In this document: positions 1-11,879 of the stretch, in pieces
Layout: each line of letters opens with the position of its first letter
How positions within the stretch are numbered: position 1 is the stretch's first letter
Made by a program: the position numbers and the translations under genes
Source of the DNA: Chrysemys picta bellii
Taxonomy: Eukaryota > Chordata > Testudines > Emydidae
DNA length: 64,000 nucleotides
Reading direction: 5' to 3'
Assembly (NCBI RefSeq): GCF_011386835.1
Contig: NC_088795.1
Coordinates: 118,561,434 to 118,625,433, forward strand
The notes under the pieces: generated by a model
What the model saw: only the letters and a program-made list of their open reading frames with translations
Databases searched by the model: none
Told to the model about the DNA's origin: nothing

Positions 1-2474
1 GTGGTATGTTCAGAGACCCAGGATTTTAAATTTCCACATCTTCTCTCGGGTCTTCTGATTCAAGTCTCTGCTGCTGCATCAGGTCAGCAGATTTCAAGAA
101 AAGGAGAACATCAGCTACGACAGGGATGAAATGGAGACATGGAATTCTAAAAGCCAAACAAGGCCAGCAGACCATAAACATGGAATCTTGGCTTCGGATG
201 GTAATTATTTCTCAGCAAAGCTAAGGCTATCATTCAGTGAAAAATTCTTCCACCAATGTATCCCTCTGCAAACCAAATACAAAACTGCTTCAGAGGATAG
301 ATATTTTACATTTATTTTACTAAGATTTTTTTATCAGAAAGAGTAGTGACTGAAGAAATAAATGGCTTCATTTTGAAAAAATAATCAGGGCAAAAAGGGT
401 ATGGAGGAGGGAAGGAAAAGAATATATTTGGTGACTGGCAGCCTGAGCCCTAAGCTTGTTTAACTATTACATACAAACAAATCAGAGATTTGTTCTGTGA
501 TGGGAATCAGGCAGCCTGTGAATCCCATTATCTCTTCTACCACGTGGTCAATCAATCAATTAAGGTACTGCTTTTTAATCATGAATATGAGTCCAAACAC
601 TTCTATCAGGACAATAGTCTGGGATATGTCTCAGCACAAAGACTGTTTTTGTTAAGATTACCATACCAAGATTTCCTGAATTATATTTCAGGCATATCAT
701 AAGCACCTAGAAAGTGACAGAGAGTGTACAAGGGAATGTGTAACAGCAACATACAAAGCAAGGGTAAAACTAAATCCAACATCTCTTTTGTTAAAGAACC
801 CATGAATAGCTTTCCAGTGGTTACGAATGACCAAGCAGCACAGAGCTTGAAGGATTAGTATTTTAATTACCCTAAACTCATCAACTTGGCTTATCTCTTA
901 CTTTAACTACTACACTCTTTTCTCCATTAAATGTGGCAACACTATATTATTTTCATTTTTCTGAAATATCAGCCAGATTAACTAACAGTTTGGTTAGTCA
1001 CAAAAATAACTAAAAACAAAAGACATCAAGTTCCATGTCTATTTTGTTTCCAACTTCTATATCAGAGTTGGTCAGTTGGCAAGTGAGGAGATGATTTTTT
1101 AAGTACCAACAAAGCAAATTCATGCGGGAGTAGAGGAGAGTGGTCACACACAAATAAATTCTGTCTCCTATACCCAGCCAGTGAAAATAATTCAACAAGG
1201 ACCAAATTCTCAATCGCCTGACAAGAGCCATTCACTTGGTGTTTCGTACGCAGCATCTCCATAGGTGTGGAGGACAGACTCCTCCCCACCTTTATAGGTA
1301 CCAACATGACCATTACTGCAGACTTTAGCCTGCACTGGCATGTGCCATATCTCTTCTCACCCAATCCAAGACAATGGAACCACACTGCCAGGGATGTATG
1401 AGACCCACTTCCTGGGTGCTGCTACATAGATCCACAGCGTGCACAGATGTTCTAATCCCCCTACATGGCCTCTGCACCCCAGGTTCCTGGACAGAAGAAC
1501 CACAATACATTTAGAACCCAGAAGGGGTCTATCCATGGAGCGTTTTCCCATGTAATGAAAGGTAGAAGGGTGATGGAGGCCTGATGCTAAGAGCACAGCT
1601 GAAAGCCTTGCTAGTGTGCACATTAGAGGTTTGTTATTAAAGAAAACTGTTATTACTTGGACACACACAGAGCAGACACCCTGAGAAAAGTGATACAGTT
1701 TTTAGGGTCGCTTTTCTAGCTGTAACCACACTTAGAGAAATTCTATTAAACAAAGACATTGCATGGTATCTGTTAATTATATAATATACAACCTGATATC
1801 CTCATATACAAAGATTATATTGAATTCAGAAAGACAAAAAAAAGCATGTTTGTTAACAGTAATAAAAGTTAGACATTTAAATAAATATAAAGTTATGGCC
1901 ATGTAGTGTAATCTGAATACAAATATAAATCTGTATAAGATTATAATTATCCCATCACATAAATTCTTATAATCATTATGATTCCCCACCCTACCCTCAA
2001 ACATCTATGTCACTAACTCAGTCTTATAAGAACAATCTCATTGGAGGAGAAGTGGAGAAAGTGTACATTATATAACAGAGAAAACTCCGAATGCACTACA
2101 TACTGGAAAAGGCTTAACTGCATTTGACACAGGAGGCTGATATTTATCATGAGTGAAGAGGAAGTGAACTGCAGTGAATGAAAAGGCAGGTTATGTAGGA
2201 GGAAATTTTTTTTTACTAAAGCTACTGTGAAAATAAAAGCAGATTACCCTGGGGGCGAGGGGGAAAGCATCTGAACAAGTTCTTTTTCTCAAAAGGAGAG
2301 CTTTATAAGTGATGGCTATAAAATGCAAAGACAAGAAAGAGCTCCTACTGTACATACCTATAGTATCTACATGAGGCACAAGGCATTCTCCTGCTAGACC
2401 AATGTCTCATATGAAAGCTGACAAAACAATTTGTTTTTCTTCCTGCCATGCCAATACATGAAACGAGCACGTTT
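1..2474. other. No gene recognised; AT-rich non-coding DNA
   Basis: Only short chance open frames occur on both strands, and I see no repeat family I can name. It would be 3' of, or downstream sequence for, the candidate minus-strand exon at 2475-2624. Confidence 0.5.
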
Positions 2475-2624
2475 TCAGAACTGAGCTTTCTGTATTACGG
2501 GGAACAGACTGACAGGTTTGTCTCCTTGACATACTTCTACAGTGATTATTCCAAGCAAATCAAACTCTTCTGACATCAGAGAATGAAATAATGTATCTGC
2601 ACATAGCTTACTATTCCCGTCAGC
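2475..2624 (-). CDS. Candidate terminal coding exon of an unidentified minus-strand gene
   Basis: Read on the minus strand, an AG acceptor at 2626-2625 follows a pyrimidine-rich tract (revcomp of 2627-2650). It opens a 49-codon frame that ends in TGA at 2477-2475. The translation has a protein-like mix: it begins ADGNSKLCADTLFHSL, has a hydrophobic-acidic middle (EEFDLLGIITVEV) and ends KPVSLFPVIQKAQF. I do not recognise the family. No other exon of this gene was found with confidence, although its promoter could be the CpG island near 12-13 kb. It may also be a chance open frame, since 50 codons are not rare by luck; the acceptor and the composition are the only support. Confidence 0.35.
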   Translation of the reverse strand, partial: ADGNSKLCADTLFHSLMSEEFDLLGIITVEVCQGDKPVSLFPVIQKAQF

Positions 2625-3085
2625 CTGATTCAAGAGAGGAACAGAGTGTTGAAACACAATCCTGTAATTTGAGTTTATCCATTTATTAAAAGTAAAGATT
2701 CAGGTCCTGATCCTGCAATTCATTGTATATGACAGGACTAAAATCAATGGGGCTCCATACAAATGAAAAAAAATCCAGCCACAACAAACTGCAGAATAAG
2801 GGCCTTGAACAGCCCAATATTGTTAGAAACGTTATCACAATTTTCATTTTTTAATTCAAAGCAAACTGTTTGTTTGGATCTAAACATTGCCTGTGACACT
2901 GTTCTAGCACTGGAGAATCAGAGAATGAAATGCATAAGTGAAGACTTGAATTCTTTAAATTCGTTCACTTTTAACAATCTAAGCAGTTGTTAGAAATACA
3001 AAGTGCTGGTTGTGTTTGTTTAAACAACATGCAAATTTTAACTTGACAGGGCCCCTCTAATACCAGCATTGATGACGCATATATC
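2625..3085. other. Intergenic or intronic DNA with a short ancient-repeat motif
   Basis: Mostly unassigned. Around 2703-2760 there is a fragment reading roughly 'gatcctgcaattca ... aatcaatggggctcc', one of many degenerate copies in this window of an old dispersed repeat carrying a 'TTGACTTCAGTGGGAGT'-like core. Confidence 0.4.
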
Positions 3086-3099
3086 ATCGACAATCCCTC

Positions 3100-3480
3100 G
3101 AGGTCGAGGATGATCTCTTTCACAGAAGAGATCATCTTTATTTTATTTGGTGGCCGAGGAGTCCGATCCTTGAGCCACAGGCTCGTTGGCAGACATTGCA
3201 GGTGGTGTTGGAAGACAGGGTTAGGCCGCAATTGCTGCGTGACAGTTGCCTTTCCTTTCTTTTCTGGCATTTTTCTGTGACCAGGGCAAGGCAATTTTCC
3301 TCAAAAGTGGACGTTCCCTCTCTGACAAGTCTTCACCAGTTATCCCTGTGCTGAGCTGTTGTCTCCCAGTGTGTGGTGTCGATGCCACATCTTTTGATGT
3401 TTATCTTGAGGGTGTCTTTAAAGCGTTTCTTTTGGCCTCCCCGTTTCCTTTTTCCTTTGGTGAGTTGGGCATACAGCAGT
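3100..3480 (-). mobile_element. Degenerate LINE, C-terminal end of the reverse-transcriptase ORF, antisense
   Basis: The reverse complement of about 3220-3480 encodes the typical region after the RT domain of a LINE: LLYAQLTKGKRKRGGQKKRF, then DTLKINIKRCGIDTTHWET, then an EGTSTFEE-type segment. The revcomp of about 3140-3205 encodes a C-terminal zinc-finger-like CNVCQRACGSRIGLLGHQ followed by a stop. This order (GKR..GGQKKRFKD...W, then CxxC..RIGL..H) is common at the C-terminus of vertebrate non-LTR retrotransposons. A TGA interrupts the frame after a DNW triplet, so the copy is dead. I cannot assign the clade; CR1 is unlikely because the window's CR1 copies lack this C-terminal finger. Confidence 0.7.
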
Positions 3481-3485
3481 TATTC

Positions 3486-4060
3486 AGACTGATATATACG
3501 TTGATATAGCTAGCAGCCCTGTTAGAAGTATTCCACAATCTAACGTTTTAACATATTGGATAAAATGTACTCTGGGAAGAAGGCTCTGTGCACCACTTTA
3601 CTCACCCCTTAGGCTCAAGTTGGATGAAAGCCTTGGGACCCTTAGGCTCCAATTAATTTTAGTGGGCTTTGGATCAGGGCCCTAATAGTATTTGCCCTTT
3701 AAAGGCTGGAGTGGGACATAAGGTCCTCTGCCCAGGGTGAATTTCACCAATTGAAAATTACCTTCAGCATGGATAAGTAATAGAAATTGGAGCTAGATTC
3801 TTATCCTAGGGCGTGTCTATGCAGGGAAGGGGACCCAGGAATAGGAAGAGTTATGTGCCAAAATTTTCCCATCTCATCAACAAGGCTACCTACACTCAGA
3901 CACCCACTCCTTCCTACTTTTTCACTCACATTCTTTTACCGCTCATCCAGTCTGTGTTTCTCTCACACTCACCAACATATCCATTTCCAACAGAACCTCT
4001 TCAGGCTTGTTAACGCAAGGACATTAACTGGCATAGCTATAGTGGGATAGCTGTTCCACT
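3486..4060. other. Non-coding stretch with one dispersed-repeat segment
   Basis: No gene seen. The segment 3829-3880 (ggggacccaggaatagg... to ...ttcccatctcatc) recurs, slightly diverged, at 8820-8871, so at least this part is repetitive. An old 'ggctttggatcagggccc' repeat motif is at about 3665-3683. Confidence 0.5.
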
Positions 4061-4063
4061 ATA

Positions 4064-4172
4064 GCTATTCTGGAATAACTCCCTCATGTGAGCATACTAT
4101 TCTGAAATTCTGGATTACAGATGTTTTTATTTAGGAGCAGAGTGTCCAAAGAGGGAGTTATTCCGGAATAGC
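4064..4172. repeat. Small inverted-repeat (MITE-like) element
   Basis: Arms at 4064-4085 and 4151-4172 are 22-base inverted repeats with one mismatch (gctattctggaataactccc against gggagttattccggaatagc). The outer sequence on the left also repeats 'ctatagtgggatagctgttc'. The structure suggests a small non-autonomous DNA transposon, but no target-site duplication was confirmed. Confidence 0.5.
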
Positions 4173-4477
4173 TAGAGAAAAAGATTATTTTCTTGCTATA
4201 GTTATGCCAGGAAATTTTCCCGTGTATTTTTTCTTTGTTGTTACTAATGTAAAGGCAAGACTATTGGCCACACAGTCCTCAGGTAGCATGCTACTGAGCG
4301 AGTGAGAAATCCTACAAGCTTACTACAAAAACCAGAGGCTGTCAAAGCTTTCTATTTAGTATGATGCCATAACAAATAACAATTGAGAAATGCTGCCATG
4401 CAGAAATTCCACAAAAATAAAAAATGGGACTGCATAAGGAGTCAAGGAAAAAGACAAAGTTACATGCATAATACCAT

Positions 4478-4702
4478 AGGGGGTTCTCAAACTGGGGATC
4501 GGGACCCCAAAGGGGGTTGCAAGGTTATTACATGGGGGGTCGTGAACTGTCAACCTCCACCCCAAATCCCGCTTTGCCTCCAGCATTTATAATAGTGTTA
4601 AATATATTTAAAAGTGTTTTAATTGATAAGGAGGGGGGACACTCAGAGGCTTGCTATGTGAAAGGGGTCACCAGTACAAAATGTTGAGAACCACTGCCCT
4701 AC
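4478..4702 (+). mobile_element. hAT-Charlie-like MITE
   Basis: It begins 'ggggttctcaaactgggg' and ends '...gttgagaaccactg', the terminal inverted repeats of Charlie/MER5-type non-autonomous hAT elements. Inside are the stereotyped 'ggtcaccagtac' and 'aatatattt' blocks. The same family is inverted at 9715-9932. Confidence 0.7.
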
Positions 4703-5638
4703 AACTATAAGGTAACTTACTACAGGGAAAAAAACATTGTAAGTCATTGCTGTCTAAGAGCCAGATTCTTCAAAATTCCACTCAGTTTGGCACATTCACC
4801 TCTCAGCCAGTCACATACTACCTGCATCAAGAGAGTCAGGACTACAGAAGTCCAGTTGGAACAATCCCCCCTCACACACACACCCCCCAATTCTGAAATT
4901 CCAGTGTAAAACTGAAGTTCCCAAAGCTGTTAACATTCTTCATGACAGCCCTGAATGTCATATTCTTAACAGACAAAAAGAATATAAAAATAAAACCTAC
5001 AAAAATATTTCCTCACTAGCAAAAAGAGACAAATAAAATGTGTTTTAAGTGGAGAAAGACTAAACACATTCATATAAATGAATTATTATTAATAATAAAT
5101 AATAAATATGTAGGTCAAAATCTGGAGGACTAAAACACTGGACAACGTTTACACTATTTAATGTAAGAAAAAAATAAAAAATAAAGTTTACTCTTTACTC
5201 TGAAAGAACCCCAGACATTATAAACTCTGATACAGTAGTAGCCAAAGTACCAAGCAAAAGTTAAGGGATTATGTTGAATAGATGCAGCGAATGAGCTTCT
5301 CTAAGTCTATCATACATACTGGTCCACTGAATGCTCTTAGTTTCCCATAGTGAAATTCAGTTTGCACTCATCTTTCTTAAAACAATTCTCATGAGAGCTA
5401 ATACGTACAAGTAGGACAGAATGCACTTCTGATTTAAATAAAAAGTCAAGGAATGGGAGAGAGATTGCATGTGAATGGATTCTTCTTTAAGAAAGAAAGA
5501 TCTGCAATGTATTTGGATGGAATCCAGTCAAGAAGAAAACGGTTATAACAAAGCCTACATCAAGCCAGTGCCACCCAGCTGTTAATGAAAGATGAAGACA
5601 GGATCTGTTCCAATGGAAATGTCAAGATGCAGTTAAGA
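4703..5638. other. AT-rich non-coding DNA with simple repeats
   Basis: A CA/C-rich stretch lies at about 4868-4888 and an AAT-rich low-complexity block at about 5086-5108. No gene signal was found. Confidence 0.5.
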
Positions 5639-6520
5639 ACATTAGAACAGCCATACTGGGTCAGACCAAAGGTCCATCTAGCCCAATATCCTGTCTTCCG
5701 ACAGTGGCTAATGCCAGGTGCCCCAAAGGGAATGAACAGGTAATCATCAAGTGACCCATACCCTGTTGCTCATTCCCAGCTTCTGGCAAACAGAAGCTAG
5801 GGACACCATCCCTGCTCATCGTGGCTAATTGCCATTGATGGACCTATCCTCCATGAATTTATCTAGTTCTTTTTTGAAACATAAGACTTGGCCTTCACAA
5901 CATCCTCTGTTAAGGAGTTCCACAGGTTGACTATGCGTTGTGTAAAAAAATCCTTCCTTTTGTTTGTTTTAAACCTGCTGCCTATTAATTTCATTTGCTG
6001 ACCCCTAGTTCTTGTGTTATCAGAAGGAGTAAATAACATTTCCTTATTTACTTTCTCCACACCAGACATGATTTTATAGACCTCAATCATATCCACCCTT
6101 AGTCGTCTCTTTTCCAAGCTGAAAAGTCCCAGTCTTATTAATCTCTCCTCATACAGAAGCCGTTCCATACCCCTAACCATTTTTGTTGCCCTTTTCTGAA
6201 CCTTTTCAATTCCAATATATCTTTTTTGAGATGGGGAGATCACATCTGCACGCAGTATTCAAGTTGTGGGCATACCATGGATTTATACAGAGGCAAAATG
6301 ATATTATCTGCCTTATTCTATCTCTTTCTTAATTATTCACAACATTCTGTTTGCCTTTTTGACTGCCGCTGCACATTGAGTGAATGTTTACCGAGAACTA
6401 TCCACAGTGACTCCAAGATCTGTTTCTTGAGTGGTAACAGCTAATTTAGACCCCATCATTTTATATGTGTAGTTGGGATTATGTTTTCCAATGTGCATCT
6501 GTTAGGCTGCATTTGTGCAG
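5639..6520 (-). mobile_element. CR1 LINE fragment, antisense
   Basis: The minus strand carries the end of the CR1 ORF2 protein. The frame across 6243-5863 includes [48 protein letters not shown] and the conserved RIVNLWNSL block. Past the ORF (towards lower coordinates) comes the stereotyped CR1 3' region 'ccatactgggtcagaccaaa' as read on the + strand. It is 5'-truncated and lacks EN and most of RT. A second copy of the same region lies at 61160-62540. Confidence 0.9.
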
Positions 6521-8815
6521 GCTGGAAGCACCAGAAGAGTGATGCTCTTCACCTCTAGAGGAGGGTTTGCCTCATACTCACACCATCATCTTCCAACACC
6601 TCATCAATCAGTTTAAGGAAGCCAACCTGCAGCAATATCACCATCACAGATAGTTCTCTCCACTCTATGGGATGGACTTTGAAGTGCAGTTTCACACACA
6701 GGGAGGGCAGAAAGGGTTAAATGAAGAAAGTATTCTGAATTTCAGGGCTATTCAGAACTAATGACCAAAGCCAAATATAAAATCACAGTATCACAAAAAT
6801 AATAGACCCCCCATACCCACCTATATTTATCTGCTTAGATTCAAGGTGCAAGGGAGATTATTTCCCACTCCCCTGCAATTGTCGGTTGGAAAAGAAAAAG
6901 GAGATAGTGAGGAGAGGGACAAGATGGTATAGGGGATTGGAAATGGAATAGGGAACCTTGCACCTTCAGCCCATCAGTTCAAATCCAGCCCAGATAGGTA
7001 GGGATTTAAATAGCATCTGACAGCATATGTGAAGTGTTATTGTGACCTCACAATAGGAATCCACATAAAAAAAAATCATTGCAATTGTCACCATCTTGGG
7101 AACTCTCAACAAAATGAATGAACAGAATGAAACGCCCCTCAATCTACATGTGGTCACTACAGAACACAGCTAAGGCAACACTGGCAGAAAAGTGTAAAGA
7201 AGATTGCACCATAGCTGCCTGTTCTTGCTCCCGTTATATGGATAAAGGAAAGGACTTCAGTCTCCAGGACCAGCAAGCTGCCACCTAGGTCGCTTTGTTT
7301 TAAAACAAGATGATGACAAGAAATTAGAACAAAATTTCACAGAGAGAAAAAAAATGTTCCTCGTTCTTACCTGAATAGCTAAATCAAAGCAAGGAGGGGA
7401 GTAGATTAAGCTCAAAATGTATACATGTAATTCCCATTAGCTTTAACAGAAGTAACGTATGTGCATCCTGTAGAGGATATTCCCAGAAGACAATGTATTT
7501 CCTCTTCAGCACATTCTGAACATTCAAACTAAAGCAAAAGTGAAACTACAACATGCAACAGTGTCACACTGCCAATGACACTTCCGTACAGAACAAAGAG
7601 GAGACAGTTAAAATAAAACAAGGGTGACTGGAAATATTTGACAGCCAATACCTTTTTAGAGTGGCTCCAAGATACTGAAGAGGTAAAGGGGGACTATGGC
7701 TGAATTAAAATGGCACTTTGAATTATGACACATGACACATACATGAGTTTCAACTTGGGAAACCGTAGCTTAGGCAAAAGATTGCTAAAACAGTCTGAAA
7801 GAAAGTAAAAAAAGAGTGAGACAGGAGAAAACTTGACAAAGCAAACAAGAGAGTTGCTGAGTTGATTCTGCAATGAGCTGCCCTAACAGAGCCTGCATCT
7901 GTGCAGTTAACTGGGGCTGCAGTTAGCAACACCTGAAAGAGGTTCACACAGAGATGACCAAGCAGATAGCTCGTCTTTTTTAACCTTTACATTGATTAAT
8001 TTATCAGTTTCACCTCCAGAAAAAAAATTAAATCGATAGTACCAGATCTTAATAAGAAAAAAGATCAAATTATCTTTGCTGCTAGCATTTCACAACAGTC
8101 ACCCCAGCACCTCCAAAAAAATAAAAATAAAAAATAAGCCTGTAAGGCCAGAGAACTTCCTTCATTTTCAACCATTCCCTACCATTAGACTGAATTAACA
8201 AACCAAGACACTGAACTATACTACCTGGAGGAAATGAAGCTCACCAAACTAGTAATTTGTTTATTCATAGTTTCTAAAGGCCCCTTACATATTCCTTTAG
8301 GTCACGTGTCCTTTGCTAATCTTTCCAGGCTCCTGACCTCAGAATCAGGAGAAACCGAAGTAAATATAGTAGAGCATTTAAAAAAAAAATCTACATATAT
8401 TTAACAAAATCCCTCCACAAAGCCAAAGGATGGGGAGGTAGATAAATTAGGGGTTGCCATGAGGCCCAACTGTGTTTTTTTCCCTTAATTTCAAACAAAT
8501 TCCCCTCCACAAAGTCTCTTTTATCATATTATGGAGACATTGTGAACAATTAACAAAATGCACTGTAACTATATAGTGATATGCCCAAAAGTAGCAAAAC
8601 CAAGCATCAAACAGCAGGCAAGATAATCTTTCACTCTGTAGTCCTGATTTCAAAGTGCCTTCTCCCAGCCGCTCCACACTCCAAATTCACCTGCAGGCAG
8701 GTGCCTCCCAAAATATATATATATAAAAACTACACACATACCATATTAATGAAAGAGTATGTCAAATTCAGAGAAGGTTGTGGAGAGAAATACATTGCCT
8801 CTAGATTGGGGGAGA
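6521..8815. other. Non-coding DNA, no recognised gene or repeat
   Basis: Only short frames. An isolated good donor-like signal on the minus strand (revcomp of 'cgttcttac' at 7364-7372) has no convincing exon beside it. Confidence 0.45.
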
Positions 8816-8819
8816 GATA

Positions 8820-8871
8820 GGGGACCCAGGCATAAGAAGAGTTCTGTGCCACAATTTTCCCATCTCATCTC
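8820..8871 (+). repeat. Second copy of a dispersed repeat segment (see 3829-3880)
   Basis: 'ggggacccaggcataagaag' and the following roughly 35 bases match 3829-3880 with few differences. The similarity stops at about 8873. The class is unknown. Confidence 0.55.
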
Positions 8872-9261
8872 GTAAAGGGAAAAGTGAACCCCATGCTCCA
8901 GAAGATTAAGAGAATGGATTTTCAGAACTATCCCTGAACACAGCAACAGGTGTAAAAGAACTCTGTGTGCTTCCCCTTCACTTAAACCGTAGGTCCCAAT
9001 AGAGTAAAGGGAGATGATATAGGACTTTAGATGAGGAACTGAGCTACTGAAGCCTTCAAAAGTCTTGAATTAAGATATTCATGCTAAAATTTTTTTCCAA
9101 AATTCACCACAATTCACACAAAGCCTCCAGCGACTGAGGACATAACTGTCCCTGGAATACAGTGGGTTAAAAACTCCAAAATACACACATTCACATAAAC
9201 ACAAAATATTATGTTGTTTCTGTTTTTCAGAATTCAGAATGTATTCTTCATTTTTTCACCA

Positions 9262-9478
9262 TGGCATTTTTAGCTGAAACCATTAAAGAAATTCTCCATT
9301 TATCAGGAACTAGGTTTTCAGAATAGTTTTTCAAAATAAAAAGTGTGATGTGAAAATTTTAAAAAAATTGAAAGAGAGCACCCTTTTTTTTTTTTTGCTA
9401 AATTTTTCATTTCATTTCTGAAAAGAGGTCATTTTCCAAAGAAAAAATTTCTCCTACAAAAAATCAGCTCTACCTTGG
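9262..9478. repeat. Degenerate DNA-transposon-like repeat
   Basis: A/T-rich sequence with 'gaaaatttt', 'tttttcatttcatt' and a final 'aaaaatcagctctacc' resembles a turtle non-autonomous DNA repeat whose ends read like 'agagctgg...ttttc'. Related sequence is at 42672-42800. A poly-T run at 9385-9398 interrupts it. Confidence 0.35.
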
Positions 9479-9714
9479 AAAAATATTGGGTTGGTATCAC
9501 TTCCCTAACTTACTTCATGCATAGCTCTGAGATTGTTTTACTGGGGTGGGAGAGTGAGTTAGGTAATAAGGACTGTGAGATATAAGTTTTCCTAAACAAT
9601 ACAGAAAAACCTATGAGTGGGTGATGTATGTTAATGATTGTCCTATATTTGGTATTAATTTTTACATTAAAAATTAGAGTTGAAATCTGCATATTTGTGT
9701 CTGTTGGTGTAGGT

Positions 9715-9932
9715 CAGTGGTTCTCAAACTTTTGTACTGGTGACCCCTTTCACATAGCAAGCCTTTGAGTGTCACCCCCTAATAAATTAAAAACTTTTTA
9801 AATATATTTAACACCATTATAAATGATGGAGGCAAAGCAAGGTTTGGGGTGGAGGCTGACAGCTCGCAACCCCCCATGTAATAACCTCGGGACCCCCTGA
9901 GGAGTCCTGACCCCCAGTTTGAGAACCCCTGG
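9715..9932 (-). mobile_element. hAT-Charlie-like MITE, inverted relative to the 4.5-kb copy
   Basis: It starts 'cagtggttctcaaac' and ends 'gtttgagaacccctg'. The interior ('gtactggtgacccctttc', 'tttaaatatatttaacacc') is the reverse complement of the 4478-4702 copy. Confidence 0.75.
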
Positions 9933-11480
9933 CGTATGTTATGTATGGCTGGAATTAAGGCTGCTGTTAGTTGTTCAGAATGATGTGGGTTGTGGGTGGA
10001 TAGAGATAATAGAAGATAAGAAGGGAAACTGATGAGTAAAGCATAGGTTGGGCATTGAATAACTGTGCTTATTTCCTTGGTTTTTAGAGTATGCATTGGA
10101 AAGCTGTGCAGTGTAGCAACCTTACCTCAAAGTTAAAGATTTTTTGTGCCAAGGCCCCATTAAATTATATAATCAACATGGGTAGCAATCAATAAATATA
10201 TGTATTATATACTCCATATGCCCCCTTGCAGAGTGCCAGTGTCCAACATCCCTGCATACATTTGTCCCCTTTAGCTCCTCAACTGTACCACTCCACTTGG
10301 GCAAACCATGAAGTGCAGTTTCTGCCTCTGCCACCTAAGATGTACGGAAGTCAAAGCAGAAACACCACTCCTGAAAACATACATGTATATAGTATCAGTA
10401 GATCAGTAGTCTCAATATCTTGTAAAATGAGACACCATATATGCATATTTGCAGGAGCAAGGCCTAAGAACGTGCTAATGATCTCTGTGAGGGAAAGTCA
10501 CAAAAGAGAAGGAATCCTGAAAGGAAGTGGAATTAATTTTCTTCCCAGACATAAAGTTCACTAGATGCATTTTACACAATTACTCATTTTGAAAATCAGT
10601 TTTATTAGGAGGCTGGAAGGGGGTTGGGGGGGGGGGGAAGGGTTGTTTGTTTTACATTGATGGCATTTTTTTATTTGCAGGCAACGAGTTACATTTGAAT
10701 CGATTTTAATCATTTAAGGGACTAATGATCTATGGTTGGATGATAACTGTGACAAATTGTAAATATTTAACAGCATAATAATCAGAAAAACATTGCATGT
10801 TTGCTGGTTGAGAACTATACCCTCCTTCACTTTCCTTTTTAATAAAAAATTAACCCCTTCTTCTCCACTGAGCTCCATGCAGTTGCAGAGGCCTAAAATC
10901 TGAAGGCTGCTTGTGATGCCAACGTGAAGGGGTGTGGGGGAAAAGAAAACAGTTCTCAAATCTCAGTCAGTCATTAAACTTAAGATATATAGACAGGCCA
11001 ACAAACAGGAATTACATTGAAAATAGATGTCCAGACTACTCATCCAAATTTCCAGCACGGTTTGTTTTTTAAATGTTGACACAGAAAAGGAAATTGAAGA
11101 CAACCAATTGTGTGCTTTTAAGCAAGTATATTATATAAATAATGCTTATTAGGAACCCCATCACCCTTTGAACACCTTGCATAAATGAAGGCCTTATCCT
11201 GCAAATCCTCTAAGTGCAGGCCTCTTATCTACTTCACAGGGAATTCCATGCTTGTAGGGCTTGCAGTTTTGGGTCCAAATCCTGTTGGCCTCTCTCAAAT
11301 GAACAGTCCCCATTAAAATCAAGGAAAGCAAGATTTGGTGTCAAGTAATACCAATAAAAAAAAGGAAATAAACAAAACAGAAACCCTAAAAATACAGAGG
11401 AATGGATATATAGACATATATAGTACAATTGTCCCACCCCCACTCTGAGGTATGAGATGGATAGAGCTAGAGGAATAGCT
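9933..11480. other. Non-coding DNA; G-run
   Basis: No gene recognised. A G-rich run (about 10619-10637) and a (TA)-rich block near 10195-10215 are the only low-complexity features. Confidence 0.45.
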
Positions 11481-11879
11481 CAGGCTCATTCATGCCAGCT
11501 CCCTCTCCAGAACAGAGCAGTGAGGGGAGCAGAGGGGTTTTACGCGATCTCACCCAGAGAGTTTGTGGGGGGGGGGATCCCCACCACCACTTTAAACGGG
11601 TGGACAATAGCACCTAAGGAGCGATGAAATCCCTTTTAACCAAGCCGCTCCCCAGCCCCACCCCAGCTCTCCTGATGGCTGCTCCAGAGTTGCAGAGGGG
11701 TGGAGACCACATTCCGCTGTACAGTGAGACCATCCTGCATCAGGATGAGCATCTGAAAGGCTAGCACCGGCGGCCACCCCACAGCCTCCTGAGTGGGGGA
11801 GGCTGGGGGAGTTAGGAGGCAGTTTTCCGCAGTGAGCAGCAGCCCGGGAGATGAATGCAGCAGGGTGGATCCCCCCAGC

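Noticed and set aside
7364..7395. Minus-strand microexon of 8 bases between good donor and acceptor signals
   Set aside because: Too short to support without transcripts; adjacent frames are closed.
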